A DNA stretch of 64,000 nucleotides, from NCBI RefSeq assembly GCF_017255015.1, contig NZ_JAFKCS010000003.1, forward strand, positions 224,014 to 288,013, given 5' to 3'. The notes under the pieces are model-generated. The model did not search any database, had not been told where the DNA came from, and saw only the letters and a program-made list of their open reading frames with translations. Positions 1-9,357 of the stretch are shown in pieces; within the stretch, counting starts at the first letter, position 1; the number at the start of each line of letters is the position of its first letter. The translations under genes and the position numbers were made by a program. Source of the stretch: Bowmanella yangjiangensis (GTDB lineage: Bacteria > Pseudomonadota > Gammaproteobacteria > Enterobacterales > Alteromonadaceae).

Positions 1-1
1 T

Positions 2-1024
2 TTGGCCGATGCTGATCTTATTGCTACCGAGTTCCCGGACTTGGACTTGTACCATCCGGTTGAACTGGATGCCGAAGCTGGTATTGCGATGGCAATACGG
101 GCTGAGCAAGCCGCTTTTGCCCATGACGAGCGGATCAAAAACTCAGATGGAGCCTCCTACAACGCCAATATGGGCGTCAAAGTGTATGGTAACACCCATG
201 GCATTAATGCCGGCTACCCAAGCAGTCGTTACAGCCTGAGCTGTGTAGTGATAGCAGAAAAAGACGGTGATATGCAGCGTGATTACGCTTATACCGTTAA
301 TCGCGAAGCCGGCTTGTTACATACACCCGAACAAATAGGTATTGAAGCTGCGCAAGCCACAGTTGCACGCTTGGGCGCGCACAAACTGAAAACCAGTAAA
401 GTGCCGGTACTTTTTCATAGAGAAATTGCCTCCAGCTTGTTCGGCCATCTGGTCTCTGCTATCAGCGGGGGCAGTTTGTATCGTAAGTCTTCATTCTTAC
501 TCGACCATCTAGGTAAGCAAGTGATGCCGGACTGGGTGCGAATCGAAGAGCGCCCTCATATTCTGAAAGGCCTGGCCAGCTCAAGTTTTGATCATGAAGG
601 CGTGCGCACCAAGGACATGGATATTATCGACCAGGGGGTATTGCAGCACTACCTGTTAACCAGCTATTCGGGCCGAAAACTGGCCATGCCGTCCAACGGT
701 CACGCCGGAGGCATTCACAATTGGTTGGTGAAGTCATCTGGGCAGGATTTTGAGCAGCTACTGGCACAGATGGGGACCGGGTTGCTGGTCACCGAATTAA
801 TGGGGCAGGGTGTTAATATCGTCAATGGTGACTATTCACGCGGCGCGGCGGGCTTTTGGGTTGAAAACGGACAAATCCAATATCCGGTGCATGAAGTAAC
901 CATTGCCGGAAATCTGAAAGAGATGCTGATGGGCATTCAGGCTATTGGGGCGGATACGGAGAAACGCGGAGCGGTGCAAACCGGCTCTGTACTACTCAGC
1001 CCTATGCAGGTCGCGGGCGATTAA
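2..1024 (+). CDS. pmbA: PmbA/TldE metalloprotease subunit, 5' truncated by window edge
   Basis: Cytosolic TldD/PmbA-family protein. Known homologues pair with TldD to trim peptides such as microcin B17 precursor and to degrade the antitoxin CcdA. About 340 residues are present against roughly 450 for the family, so about 100 N-terminal residues lie outside the window and the TTG at its first codon is not a real start. The family's C-terminal half is recognisable: [19 protein letters not shown], and GFWVENGQI near the end. The catalytic HExxxH motif belongs to TldD, so its absence here is expected. The gene ends in a bidirectional terminator shared with convergent arcA. Confidence 0.93.
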   Translation: MADADLIATEFPDLDLYHPVELDAEAGIAMAIRAEQAAFAHDERIKNSDGASYNANMGVKVYGNTHGINAGYPSSRYSLSCVVIAEKDGDMQRDYAYTVNREAGLLHTPEQIGIEAAQATVARLGAHKLKTSKVPVLFHREIASSLFGHLVSAISGGSLYRKSSFLLDHLGKQVMPDWVRIEERPHILKGLASSSFDHEGVRTKDMDIIDQGVLQHYLLTSYSGRKLAMPSNGHAGGIHNWLVKSSGQDFEQLLAQMGTGLLVTELMGQGVNIVNGDYSRGAAGFWVENGQIQYPVHEVTIAGNLKEMLMGIQAIGADTEKRGAVQTGSVLLSPMQVAGD

Positions 1025-1033
1025 CAGGATAAT

Positions 1034-1076
1034 AAAAAAGCGAGGAGTTGCCAGTTTGGCCATCCCCTCGCTTTTA
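1034..1076. terminator. bidirectional terminator between pmbA and arcA
   Basis: An A-run, then GCGAGG and a matching CCTCGC followed by a T-run, lie between two convergent genes. The stem has flanking A and T tracts on both sides, so it can end transcription in either direction. Confidence 0.75.
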
Positions 1077-1083
1077 TTGCAGC

Positions 1084-1791
1084 TTAGGCGTCTACTGCGC
1101 CACAGAAGCGATAGCCTTCACCGTGCACAGTCACAATCAACTCTTCTGCGCTGGGCTCTGATTCAAAGTGCTTACGGATACGACGGATAGTCACGTCTAC
1201 TGTTCTGTCATTCGGACGCAATTCACGACCTGTCATTTCCATAATCAACTGTTCGCGGGTCAGGATCTTACCTGGGTGACGCAGGAACAGGTGTAAGGCA
1301 CGGAATTCACTGCGAGGCAGACGGAATTCCTGGGCGCTGGGTGAAATCAGGCTGCGACTGTCACCATCCAAGGTCCAACCGTTGAACGAGACCTTGCTAG
1401 GCAGGTCGTCGTCTTCGTTGCTGTTCAGGGTTCTGGCCAACAGGTTTCTGGCACGAATGGTCAGCTCGCGAGGGTTGAATGGTTTGGTCAGATAGTCATC
1501 TGCACCGATTTCCAGACCCAGAATACGGTCAACATCGTTGTCACGGCCAGTCAGGAAAATCAATCCAACGTTTTTGCGGTCGCGCACTTCACGCGCCAAA
1601 ATCAGGCCATTCTTGCCAGGTAGGTTGATATCCATAATGACCAGATTAATGGTATGCTCGGCAAAGATGTTGTGCATCTCTTCACCGTTTTCGGCTTCAT
1701 AAACCTCATAGCCTTCTGCTTCAAACAGGCTTTTTAGCGTTGTTCTGGTAACAACCTCATCTTCAACAATGAGAATATTTGGGGTTTGCAT
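1084..1791 (-). CDS. arcA: aerobic respiration control response regulator ArcA
   Basis: OmpR-family response regulator of 235 residues that represses aerobic respiratory genes under low oxygen when phosphorylated by ArcB. The receiver domain spans about residues 1-120, with acidic residues at 11-12, phospho-acceptor Asp54 in VIMDINLPG and Lys103 in LTKPF. The winged-helix DNA-binding domain fills about 135-232 and includes [15 protein letters not shown]. Length and sequence are typical of ArcA. It is a single gene; no arcB is in the window, which is usual because the two are unlinked. Confidence 0.95.
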   Translation of the reverse strand: MQTPNILIVEDEVVTRTTLKSLFEAEGYEVYEAENGEEMHNIFAEHTINLVIMDINLPGKNGLILAREVRDRKNVGLIFLTGRDNDVDRILGLEIGADDYLTKPFNPRELTIRARNLLARTLNSNEDDDLPSKVSFNGWTLDGDSRSLISPSAQEFRLPRSEFRALHLFLRHPGKILTREQLIMEMTGRELRPNDRTVDVTIRRIRKHFESEPSAEELIVTVHGEGYRFCGAVDA

Positions 1792-1924
1792 CTTTTAAAG
1801 TTCCACGCTTTGTTAGATTTTTGTAAGTTTACCAGATAATGGTCATTCTCATAAGTGTCCTGAACCAATAGAATCGCGCGCTTGACTGATTCTGTCAGCC
1901 ACTTAGCCCATCCGACCGAAATGA

Positions 1925-2464
1925 TTAGCGGAAGTTCACTCGCTTAAGCAGTGCAGAGCTGAACTTTAGGTCGGTTTGCTGATAAACCTCCTGGTTAAAA
2001 AATATCTTCATTTTGGACTGCAATGGCACTATTGCCATCATACCGCCGTTGCGAATGAAGTTTAGTGATTCGCCTATTGATACGGTGTGGCGATTAATTT
2101 CGGCCAATAAGGAGAAGAGCTTATCGTCTTCTTTATCCTGACTGACAAACAAGATCTGGCAACTTTGATGATTGAGTTGCTCCGCGTCTTGTAACTCGAT
2201 AAGTTTAATTGTTCTTTGTTTCACTTGTTGGTTAGGGGAGCCTTTAAATACCTTGGCATGCGCAAAGCTATTGCCCTCCAGGAAACAGAAGTTCACCGGC
2301 TGCTGGCTGCCCTCATCAATAAATTGAGTGAAGTTAGCAATGTGCAATAAAAATGGTGCGCGCAGTTGCTCTGAGCTAAAGCCCTGTGACCAGACCTGTC
2401 TTGTCGACAGTAACGACATGACCAATATAACAGCAATGATGAGCGATAGTCCTTTTCGCATCAT
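1925..2464 (-). CDS. YfiR-family (DUF4154) periplasmic protein
   Basis: A 179-residue exported protein with an N-terminal signal sequence (about residues 1-26, hydrophobic core LSLIIAVILVMSLLS). The body has the YfiR-like pattern: a strand near LRAPFLLHIANFTQF, the central CQILFVSQ, and the NFIRNGGMMAIVP segment. In Pseudomonas, YfiR is a periplasmic repressor of the CHASE8-containing diguanylate cyclase YfiN. Here its stop overlaps the kinase gene by four bases (ATGA), with the kinase upstream in the same operon, so it may act on that kinase. The family assignment is good; the partner is inferred. Confidence 0.75.
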   Translation of the reverse strand: MMRKGLSLIIAVILVMSLLSTRQVWSQGFSSEQLRAPFLLHIANFTQFIDEGSQQPVNFCFLEGNSFAHAKVFKGSPNQQVKQRTIKLIELQDAEQLNHQSCQILFVSQDKEDDKLFSLLAEINRHTVSIGESLNFIRNGGMMAIVPLQSKMKIFFNQEVYQQTDLKFSSALLKRVNFR

Positions 2465-4104
2465 GAACTCTTAGCTATATCCGAGTGTTCCAGTTTCCGC
2501 ACTGGGAACAAAATCTGAAACTCCACACCATGTCCCTCTTCGCTGGTCACACTGATAGAGCCGTTAAGTGCTTGAGTGACCAGGTTATATACCAGGTGCA
2601 TACCCAACCCACTGCCACCTTGGCCACGTTTAGTTGTCACAAAGGGGTCAAAAATGCGTTTACACAGATGTTCCGGAATACCTTTGCCGTTATCTACATA
2701 CCTGATGCAGAGCTTGTTATTGCCCTGCATTTCCACCCAGATGTCGATTTGACCTTTTTCCATAAACTCAAAACCATGGATCACAGAGTTCATGATCAGG
2801 TTAATCATTATTTGGTTAATGGGGCCAGCTTTGCTTTCTATGGTCAGGTTAGGGTCACAGTGCAACTGAATTTCGTGGGGGAGTTTTTTAAGCTTTGGCC
2901 GCATGGACAGTAGAATCTCGTCCATCAGTTGTCTGAAGGCGAACACTCTTGCTGTCTCGCTGGTTTGATCGACTGCAACCTGTTTAAAACTGGAAATAAG
3001 CTCAGCGGCCCGATTCAGGTTGCGGTAGATAATATTAAGGTTCTCTTCGCCTTCTTTAAGAAACTTGGCCAAGGCGCTGGCCTTCAGATTTTTGTCTTCG
3101 AAGTCTTTTTGCAGTTGAGTGAGCCTGTCCAGCATCATGGTTGAGGCGGTAACCCCCAGGCCTATGGGGGTGTTAACTTCGTGAGCCACACCGGCAACCA
3201 TGTCGCCAAGTGAGGCCATCTTCTCATTCTGTACGATCTGACGTTGAAACTGGTGCAGTTTCTCAAGGGTTTGGATCAGCTCTTTGTTGGCTTCTTTTAA
3301 GGCCGTGGTGCGTTGCCCTACTTTCTCTTCCAGACTCAAGTTCAATCGGCGATATTCTTCTTCGGCAAGTTCCTGTCGTTGGATGTGCTGCTGAATAGTG
3401 GCAAGCATGTCATTGAATGCGCTACCTAAAATATCCAATTCTTTGAGGCTGGATGCCTTGGCACGACTGGAGTATTCCTTTTGATGCGCAATCTGCTGCA
3501 CCAGATAGACCAATTCTTCGATGGGATGGGTCACGGAACGCTGCAAACGCAGTGTCAGCAAGAAGCTGAGTACCAAGGTTAACAGTAAAACGGTCAGGGT
3601 AATCAGTATGGTGTTTAAGGTCAGCTTATTGAGGGCATCAATGGAAGCTCTGATGTAGGTATAGCCAACCCGGTCACCTTCCAGGTTCACCGGTATCATA
3701 TATTCGAGCGCATCAGCGCCAAAAGTTGGTGTGGTAAGCTCTTCGGTACGTTCGAACATGGCCCTTACTGGTGCTTGGCCAGTTTTGTTATAGCTGGCAA
3801 AAAACTCCAGTTCGTTGGCAGGATTCAGTTTGTAAATGTGTACGTTGTTAATGAACGCGGCCGCAGACAACGCCTGTAAATTTTGCTCTTCGGTGACGTT
3901 GTCATTAAAAACAATACCACTGGCGGCGTTAGTACTGATTAATTCAGCGAAGGTTTCTACTTCGTTGATCATTTCCTCTTTGTAATTATTAATCTGTACA
4001 TAGAGGGATATGCTGGAAGCCAGGATAAGTGCTGCCGTGGTAATTGACATTACTACCCAGATAAACAGACTTTTTATGGATAGGACCCGCTTTTGTTCAG
4101 CCAT
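2461..4104 (-). CDS. membrane sensor histidine kinase with CHASE8-like sensor and HAMP
   Basis: A 547-residue inner-membrane kinase. Segments in order: TM1 about 11-36; a periplasmic sensor about 37-160 with ASGIVFNDNVTEEQNLQALS, a CHASE8-type signature; TM2 about 162-186; HAMP about 187-240; a coiled coil about 245-300; HisKA with phospho-acceptor His308 in AGVAHEVNTP; and a HATPase with N-box NLIMNSVIHG, G1 DNGKGIP and G2 GSGLGMHLV. It leads a two-gene operon with the YfiR-like gene and overlaps it by four bases. No response regulator is adjacent, so its output target is unknown. Confidence 0.85.
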   Translation of the reverse strand: MAEQKRVLSIKSLFIWVVMSITTAALILASSISLYVQINNYKEEMINEVETFAELISTNAASGIVFNDNVTEEQNLQALSAAAFINNVHIYKLNPANELEFFASYNKTGQAPVRAMFERTEELTTPTFGADALEYMIPVNLEGDRVGYTYIRASIDALNKLTLNTILITLTVLLLTLVLSFLLTLRLQRSVTHPIEELVYLVQQIAHQKEYSSRAKASSLKELDILGSAFNDMLATIQQHIQRQELAEEEYRRLNLSLEEKVGQRTTALKEANKELIQTLEKLHQFQRQIVQNEKMASLGDMVAGVAHEVNTPIGLGVTASTMMLDRLTQLQKDFEDKNLKASALAKFLKEGEENLNIIYRNLNRAAELISSFKQVAVDQTSETARVFAFRQLMDEILLSMRPKLKKLPHEIQLHCDPNLTIESKAGPINQIMINLIMNSVIHGFEFMEKGQIDIWVEMQGNNKLCIRYVDNGKGIPEHLCKRIFDPFVTTKRGQGGSGLGMHLVYNLVTQALNGSISVTSEEGHGVEFQILFPVRKLEHSDIAKSS

Positions 4105-4214
4105 GCGCTTCCGGTTCAGTCCTGACTTGTAGTTATTGTTTCTCGATCAAGCTTATCACCATATTGATACAATCTTTTAAAAAAGGAAAATTTTTAAAGG
4201 GTCAATTCGAAACA

Positions 4215-4646
4215 ATGTGCATTAATTCAAAGCCTTTTGGTATAAACGAGCTATGGACGGCTTATCAGCAAACGGTGTTTCTACTTGACGCACAGCCAGC
4301 TTTGGCATCGCAAGCTTGTATCTTGAACGCGTGTAATCCGCTCGGGCAGGTTAAAACGGCTTGGCAGAATAAGCTGCGCCAGCAGCATTTGGCTGATTGT
4401 CTGATGCAGCAAAATATTGGCTTTTCGTCTTTATCCGGGGCCAGTCCCGATCTTAGCTATCAGGAAGCCAGTTTCCTGATAGCTTGTGATTGGCATAAAG
4501 GGATAGAACTTGCCGGGCAGTTTGCGCAGAACGCGCCTGATTGGCTGGGCGGGGACGACTTATGGTTGCTGCCGGTGTTACTTGGTGGCGTGCAATCCGT
4601 GTATTTAGGTAGCTTTACAAAACGCTGTCGCATTAATAACGAATAG
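4215..4646 (+). CDS. DUF3293 domain-containing protein
   Basis: A small cytosolic protein of 143 residues from the ATG at 4215. An in-frame ATG at 4164 would add 17 lysine-rich residues, but the family usually starts near the WTAYQQTVF segment, so 4215 is preferred. DUF3293 features are the N-terminal W-x-A-Y, ILNACNPLG (family form ITAxNP) and a central SFLIACDWHKGIELAGQFAQNA. No function is established. Its 3' end overlaps the convergent gene at 4633-4947 by 14 bases. Confidence 0.7.
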   Translation: MCINSKPFGINELWTAYQQTVFLLDAQPALASQACILNACNPLGQVKTAWQNKLRQQHLADCLMQQNIGFSSLSGASPDLSYQEASFLIACDWHKGIELAGQFAQNAPDWLGGDDLWLLPVLLGGVQSVYLGSFTKRCRINNE

Positions 4647-4947
4647 CCTGCAGCAGCGCCTGCTCACTGATGTTTAATTGTGCCGCGAGGCTTTTTAATC
4701 GCATTTTCTGACTGATTTGCTGGGCGTCTGTGGCAGCAGGTAGTTGCAAGTCGGCAAAATCACTCAGGCAGACACAAATAAGCTGTTTGGCTGCCTTAGC
4801 TTGCGCATCGACCGTGTTTACTTGTTTGTAGATTAAATGCGGACAGGGTAGCGTGCGGGTAGGGTCTTGCAGGCACTGTTCGGGCAGCGCCTGCACCGTA
4901 AAACACATAAACCCTGCTGCGCATAAAAGCGCTTGCACATAACGCAT
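4633..4947 (-). CDS. small exported protein, unknown function
   Basis: A 104-residue protein with a probable signal peptide (MRYVQALLCAAGFMCFTVQA, cleavage after about residue 20) and four cysteines in the mature part, suggesting a disulfide-stabilised periplasmic protein. It starts four bases after the glgA stop in the same direction and so may be co-transcribed with glgCA. I do not recognise a family. Reality of the gene is supported by the signal peptide and tight spacing. Confidence 0.55.
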   Translation of the reverse strand: MRYVQALLCAAGFMCFTVQALPEQCLQDPTRTLPCPHLIYKQVNTVDAQAKAAKQLICVCLSDFADLQLPAATDAQQISQKMRLKSLAAQLNISEQALLQAIRY

Positions 4948-4951
4948 AGGA

Positions 4952-6391
4952 TCAATTATCCATTGGCTGGCAATGTTGATATAGCGCCTGATAATTCAAC
5001 GCAGCGTCATACCAGGTGAATTTCTGACGCATGGCGCGTTTTTGCATCTGCTTGAAGTGTTCCGGGTATTCATAATAGAACAGCATGGCTCGTCTGACGC
5101 AGTTAAGCAGGGCGGAACTGTCAGGCGCTTCAAACATAAAACCGGTTGCCTGTTCGGGCAGGGTTTGCAGATCCAATACGGTATCGCGCAGGCCGCCGAC
5201 GGCGCGCACTATCGGAATAGTGCCATAGGCGAGGCTGTACATCTGGTTTAGCCCGCAAGGTTCAAATAACGACGGCATCAGGAAGAAGTCGCTGCCTGCT
5301 TCCAATAGGTGCGCCATGCGGGTGCTGAAGTCATTGCGAAAAACTAACTTGTCTGGGAACTGGGCTGCATTAAATTGCAGTACATCACTGATCACCGGGT
5401 CGCCAGTGCCGATGACTAAAAGTTGTACATTGTGTTGCAGTAACTGGTTCAGTACCGGCAGCAAATAACCAAAGCCCTTTTGCTCCGTCAGCCGACACAG
5501 CATGCCGATAAGTGGCACATCAGGTTTTTCCGGCAACCCGACTTCTTTTTGCAGCGCTTGTTTGCAGAGGCCCTTACCCGGTAGTGATTCGCCAGTGTAA
5601 TTGGCCGGTAAATGCGGGTCGGTTGCCGGATCCCACTGCTGGTAATCACAGCCGTTGAGTATACCGCTGACATCATTGGCCCGGTGCTGAAACTCATGGT
5701 AGAGGCTGTGCGAACCCAGCGGCGTTAGCAGCTCCCTGGCGTAGTTGGGGCTGACCGCATTGATCTTGTCGGCAAACTGAATACCGGTTTTCAGAAAGTT
5801 CAGATTGCCATGAGTGTCGATTTGCGCGGCCAGCTCGCCATGCGGACGTAAAAAACTGATATCCGCAAAACGATGTACACCCTGATAGGCACCGTTATGA
5901 ATGGTGAGTAGGGTGTGGGTACGGGCAAAAAAGCCGCTCTGGTCACGCTTGATAAAATAAGGGCAGAGTGCCGTATGCCAGTCATTGCAGTGAACCACAT
6001 CGGGCTGGAAATCTATGGCCACCGCCGCTTGCAAAGCTGCTTTGGAGAAGAAGGCAAAACGCTCGGCGTTATCGCCAAATGCTTCATAACCATCGGAATA
6101 TAACCCTGCACGATGAAAATACTCTGGATAATCAATGCAGTAAACCGGTACGGTTTCCAGTTCCAACCCTTTGATATTAAAGCGGTATTCTTTGTCGCCG
6201 GCCTGAAGATGCTGCTCGTCGGTGAGATTGGGCAGCTTAAATTTGTCGGCCAGTTGCTTGTAGTAAGGTTTGACGATACGCACGTCATGCCCAAGCGCCT
6301 TCAACGCTATAGGTAACGACTTCGCTACGTCTGCTAAACCACCGGTTTTCGCCAAATCTTCTACTTCAGAGACGACAAAGAGTATTTTCAT
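4952..6391 (-). CDS. glgA: glycogen synthase (ADP-glucose type)
   Basis: GT5 family glycosyltransferase of 479 residues that extends alpha-1,4-glucan using ADP-glucose. The N-terminal ADP-glucose loop KTGGLADV (residues 15-22) is intact, and the C-terminal GT-B half carries the ExxPCGLNQMYSLAYGT retaining-transferase signature. The start overlaps the glgC stop by four bases (ATGA), so the two steps of glycogen synthesis are translationally coupled. No glgB, glgX or glgP is nearby. Confidence 0.95.
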   Translation of the reverse strand: MKILFVVSEVEDLAKTGGLADVAKSLPIALKALGHDVRIVKPYYKQLADKFKLPNLTDEQHLQAGDKEYRFNIKGLELETVPVYCIDYPEYFHRAGLYSDGYEAFGDNAERFAFFSKAALQAAVAIDFQPDVVHCNDWHTALCPYFIKRDQSGFFARTHTLLTIHNGAYQGVHRFADISFLRPHGELAAQIDTHGNLNFLKTGIQFADKINAVSPNYARELLTPLGSHSLYHEFQHRANDVSGILNGCDYQQWDPATDPHLPANYTGESLPGKGLCKQALQKEVGLPEKPDVPLIGMLCRLTEQKGFGYLLPVLNQLLQHNVQLLVIGTGDPVISDVLQFNAAQFPDKLVFRNDFSTRMAHLLEAGSDFFLMPSLFEPCGLNQMYSLAYGTIPIVRAVGGLRDTVLDLQTLPEQATGFMFEAPDSSALLNCVRRAMLFYYEYPEHFKQMQKRAMRQKFTWYDAALNYQALYQHCQPMDN

Positions 6392-7614
6392 TCAAATCCA
6401 ACCTTCATGCCTTTGGCTATGACGGTCAATCCCTCCTCGGTAACAGTGAGGCCTCGGGCCTTATCTTGCAAGGGATTGACGCCAACTTCGGTGCCGGGCG
6501 CGATACACACTCCTTTGTCGGCAATGACACGATTCAGGTAGCTGCCGGCGCCTATATGCGCTTTGCCGAGGATAACGCATTCATGCAGCCTTGAACCAGC
6601 CCCAAGATGCACATTAAAACCCAGTACCGAACGCTCAACTCTGGAACCGACAATTTTGCAGCCCGATGAAATCAATGAATTGAGTATGGTGGAATGGTGG
6701 CCACCTTCATCAGCCAGAATGCGCGCGGATGGTACCGGAGGGTGAAAACTACGCAGGGGCCATTTTTCATTATTCAGTTCAAATTGTGGTTCACAGGCCA
6801 GTAAATCCATATGCGCTTCCCAGAATGAATACAGGGTGCCGACATCACGCCAGTAATGGTTATGGATTTCCCCTGGAATGGTGTTCTGGGTGAAATCATA
6901 AACCTGAACCTGCTTATCCTTATAAAGCTTGGGGATAATGTCATGGCCAAAGTCATGGCTGGATAGTTTATCTTCAGCATCGGCATACAGGCTCTTGTAG
7001 AGTACCTGTGCGTCAAATACGTAGTTGCCCATAGAGACCAGCGCCATATTCGGGTTACCAGGCAGAGGCTTGGGGTGGGCTGGTTTCTCTTCAAAGCCGG
7101 TCATGCGGAAGTTTTCATCAACTTCTATTACCCCGAATCTATGTGCTTCGCTAATCGGCACACGGGTTGCACACACTGTAAGGGCTGCACCGCTTTTCTC
7201 GTGATAACGTACCATCTGCCGCACATTCATTTTGTAAATATGATCACTGCCGAAGATGCATACATTGTCTGGATCATGCTGTTCAATCAGGCGGATATTC
7301 TGATAAATGGCGTCAGCTGTGCCTTCGTACCAACGCTTGCCCATACGCATTTGTGCAGGAATGGCGTCAATAAAGTTGCCGGTCAAACCGGACAAATACC
7401 AAGCCTGGCGTAAATGAATATTCAGGGATTGGGATTTGAACTGGGTCAGCAGGTAAATCTTCAGCAAATCGGAATTCACAAAATTGTTTAATACCAGATC
7501 CACTAACCTCAGTCCCCCGGCAAAAGGCACGGCAGGCTTAGTACGGCTCTGAGTTAAAGGAAATAAGCGTGTGCCAGCACCGCCAGCGAGGATCATTGCG
7601 AGGGTTCGTGCCAT
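6388..7614 (-). CDS. glgC: glucose-1-phosphate adenylyltransferase
   Basis: Makes ADP-glucose from ATP and glucose-1-phosphate, the committed step of bacterial glycogen synthesis. From the ATG at 7614 the product has 408 residues and begins MARTLAMILAGGAGTRL, carrying the nucleotide-binding GGxGTRL loop; a GGAGA site lies six bases upstream. The frame stays open to 7779, but that extension has no homology and no better ribosome site. The central FEEKP and IFGSDHIYKM motifs and the C-terminal left-handed beta-helix repeats (VILGKAHIGAGSYLNRVIADKG) are visible. First gene of a glgCA operon. Confidence 0.95.
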   Translation of the reverse strand: MARTLAMILAGGAGTRLFPLTQSRTKPAVPFAGGLRLVDLVLNNFVNSDLLKIYLLTQFKSQSLNIHLRQAWYLSGLTGNFIDAIPAQMRMGKRWYEGTADAIYQNIRLIEQHDPDNVCIFGSDHIYKMNVRQMVRYHEKSGAALTVCATRVPISEAHRFGVIEVDENFRMTGFEEKPAHPKPLPGNPNMALVSMGNYVFDAQVLYKSLYADAEDKLSSHDFGHDIIPKLYKDKQVQVYDFTQNTIPGEIHNHYWRDVGTLYSFWEAHMDLLACEPQFELNNEKWPLRSFHPPVPSARILADEGGHHSTILNSLISSGCKIVGSRVERSVLGFNVHLGAGSRLHECVILGKAHIGAGSYLNRVIADKGVCIAPGTEVGVNPLQDKARGLTVTEEGLTVIAKGMKVGFE

Positions 7615-7864
7615 GGTATCTCCATCGTCCGGTTGGATAAAACGCACTTTGCCCATGTCAGCCCGAACTGGCAGAAACGTCCTGTGCTTACAATACCAGT
7701 CATGGTAGCTGAACAGACTCAGATAGGAGTATAGACAAAGTCGCCAAACGGCAAGGTCTGGAGCCATAATTCCAAGCAAGAAATACCCGAAATAAAGAGG
7801 TTTTGCAGCGGATAACGCAAGCGGCTCTGTCCCTGAGCTAAGCTTCCCTGGAAACTGCGTTACA

Positions 7865-8101
7865 TCAGGCGGATATGCTAAGTGTTGGCCACTTTAGCTT
7901 AGATAACCGAAAACGCTGCTCATTGATCTGTTGCAACAGGGCGTCCCTTTCCAGCTCATGAAAATAGCGAAACTCCGGCTCTTCGCGAATCAGCTCTGTG
8001 CAAAGGCTTACCCTCAACTCCAGTTCGCATATGCTGTGCTCAATGGCCTTGACGGTGGCGCTTCGACCAAACCTGAAAGGGACAAGAAGTGCATCTGACA
8101 T
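7865..8101 (-). CDS. small conserved-looking cytosolic protein, unknown
   Basis: A 78-residue protein starting MSDALLVPFRFGRS. The start at 8101 is chosen because a strong GGAGG lies eight bases upstream; the frame remains open to 8212 without a comparable site. It is charged and probably helical (ELERDALLQQINEQRFRLSKL), with no signal peptide or membrane segment. I do not recognise a family. It sits alone between glgC and rsmC, all on the minus strand. Confidence 0.5.
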   Translation of the reverse strand: MSDALLVPFRFGRSATVKAIEHSICELELRVSLCTELIREEPEFRYFHELERDALLQQINEQRFRLSKLKWPTLSISA

Positions 8102-8307
8102 ATGGATTTCCTCCAAGAAACGACAGGACCAGTGTCTTGCCGCTTTCACTGCAATCAAGTTCAATGCCAAGCTCCGCTCAGCATCTATACAATTTGGCAA
8201 ACTGCCATACAATCAAAGGCCTGGAGCCTAGCCAAGGGCTATGACAATTTGATTAATGCGGGATGAAAATCTGGTGAAAGAAAGGAATTGTGCGGTGGTA
8301 GGGCAAT

Positions 8308-8328
8308 GCCGCACCAATTCGGTGCGGC
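8308..8328. repeat. GC-rich hairpin downstream of rsmC
   Basis: A perfect 8-bp inverted repeat (GCCGCACC / GGTGCGGC) with a 5-base loop, ten bases past the rsmC stop. It lacks a T-run on the exit side for rsmC, so it may only protect the 3' end of the mRNA. Confidence 0.4.
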
Positions 8329-8337
8329 AACAAAAAA

Positions 8338-9357
8338 TTAGCGCTGGCAGCCGTATACCCGGAATTTAGGGGTGTCAGCCAGCCACTGTACCTTGCCGAA
8401 GCTTTTTTCCAGCAGCGGCGGATATTTCAGGAAGCTGTTCGCCACCATATACAGACGGGCATTGGGGCTCATTTTGGCCGGAACCTGCCGGATAAAGTCT
8501 TCGCTGACCTGGTAATCGGTTTGCAGGCCGGTGTGAAAAGGCGGGTTGGTGTAGACAGCCGAAAACGGCCCTTTCAATTCGTTTAAGCCATGGCTGGCGA
8601 CAACCTCAGCCTGAATACCGTTGTCCTCGGCACTTAGCTTGGCACAGTAAAGCGCCAGAGCACTGACATCAGACATTACCACTTTAGTGTCTGAATTCAG
8701 TTTACCCAGGTAACAGCCAATAACACCGGCGCCGCAGCCAAAGTCGAGCACCTGACCGCCTGGCACCTTAGTGACCTGTTCCAGCAATAATCGAGTGGCC
8801 GGATCCAGACTGCCCTGACTGAAAACGCCAGGCAGAAAGCTGATGGTCAGGCTGTGGTTTGCGACCTTCAGCTCGGTCTTTTTCAGCCACTGCTTAAGGC
8901 TGAATGCCTTGGCGGGTTTATCCAAAATTGCGCCAAACAAAGCGCAGTGGCGGGCAGAGTCGAGCTTATTGCAATGCTCAGCGTAACCCGCTAATAGCTT
9001 AGGCGCGCTTTTTACCCCGCCTTTGTTGTCGCCTACCAGTAGCATCTGGCCTCCAGGCAACAGGCAATGGGCCAAGTTGGCAATCAGCATCTGCGCCTGC
9101 TCTTTGGCTTTTGGCATATAAATCACAATGCCATTAAACTTGGCTTCACAAGGATAATCCGGGCCAAAATGGTGCTGTTGTTTATCCGTACTTTGACAAG
9201 CTTGCTGGTAAATATCGAAATACTGATGGAAGCCGAACAAGGTTCCTTGGCCCAGCTCGCGGAACACTTGCGCGTCTTCAGGATTAACCAGCAGCCAGCG
9301 GCCTTGGGCAAAGCGCTCGGCATTTCTTATCAATAACTGACTGGGGGCGCTAAGCAT
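8338..9357 (-). CDS. rsmC: 16S rRNA m2G1207 methyltransferase RsmC
   Basis: A 339-residue SAM-dependent methyltransferase acting on G1207 of 16S rRNA. It has the duplicated methyltransferase fold of RsmC: a degenerate N-terminal half, and a C-terminal catalytic half with the SAM-binding loop VLDFGCGAGVIG and the guanine-methylating NPPFHTG motif. Length matches E. coli RsmC. Its start overlaps the trmB stop by one base, giving a two-gene RNA modification operon. Confidence 0.93.
   Translation of the reverse strand: MLSAPSQLLIRNAERFAQGRWLLVNPEDAQVFRELGQGTLFGFHQYFDIYQQACQSTDKQQHHFGPDYPCEAKFNGIVIYMPKAKEQAQMLIANLAHCLLPGGQMLLVGDNKGGVKSAPKLLAGYAEHCNKLDSARHCALFGAILDKPAKAFSLKQWLKKTELKVANHSLTISFLPGVFSQGSLDPATRLLLEQVTKVPGGQVLDFGCGAGVIGCYLGKLNSDTKVVMSDVSALALYCAKLSAEDNGIQAEVVASHGLNELKGPFSAVYTNPPFHTGLQTDYQVSEDFIRQVPAKMSPNARLYMVANSFLKYPPLLEKSFGKVQWLADTPKFRVYGCQR

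Noticed and set aside
6388..7779. Long form of GlgC with 55 extra N-terminal residues
   Set aside because: MARTLAMILAGG at 7614 is the family start with a GGAGA site; the extension is hydrophobic without homology.
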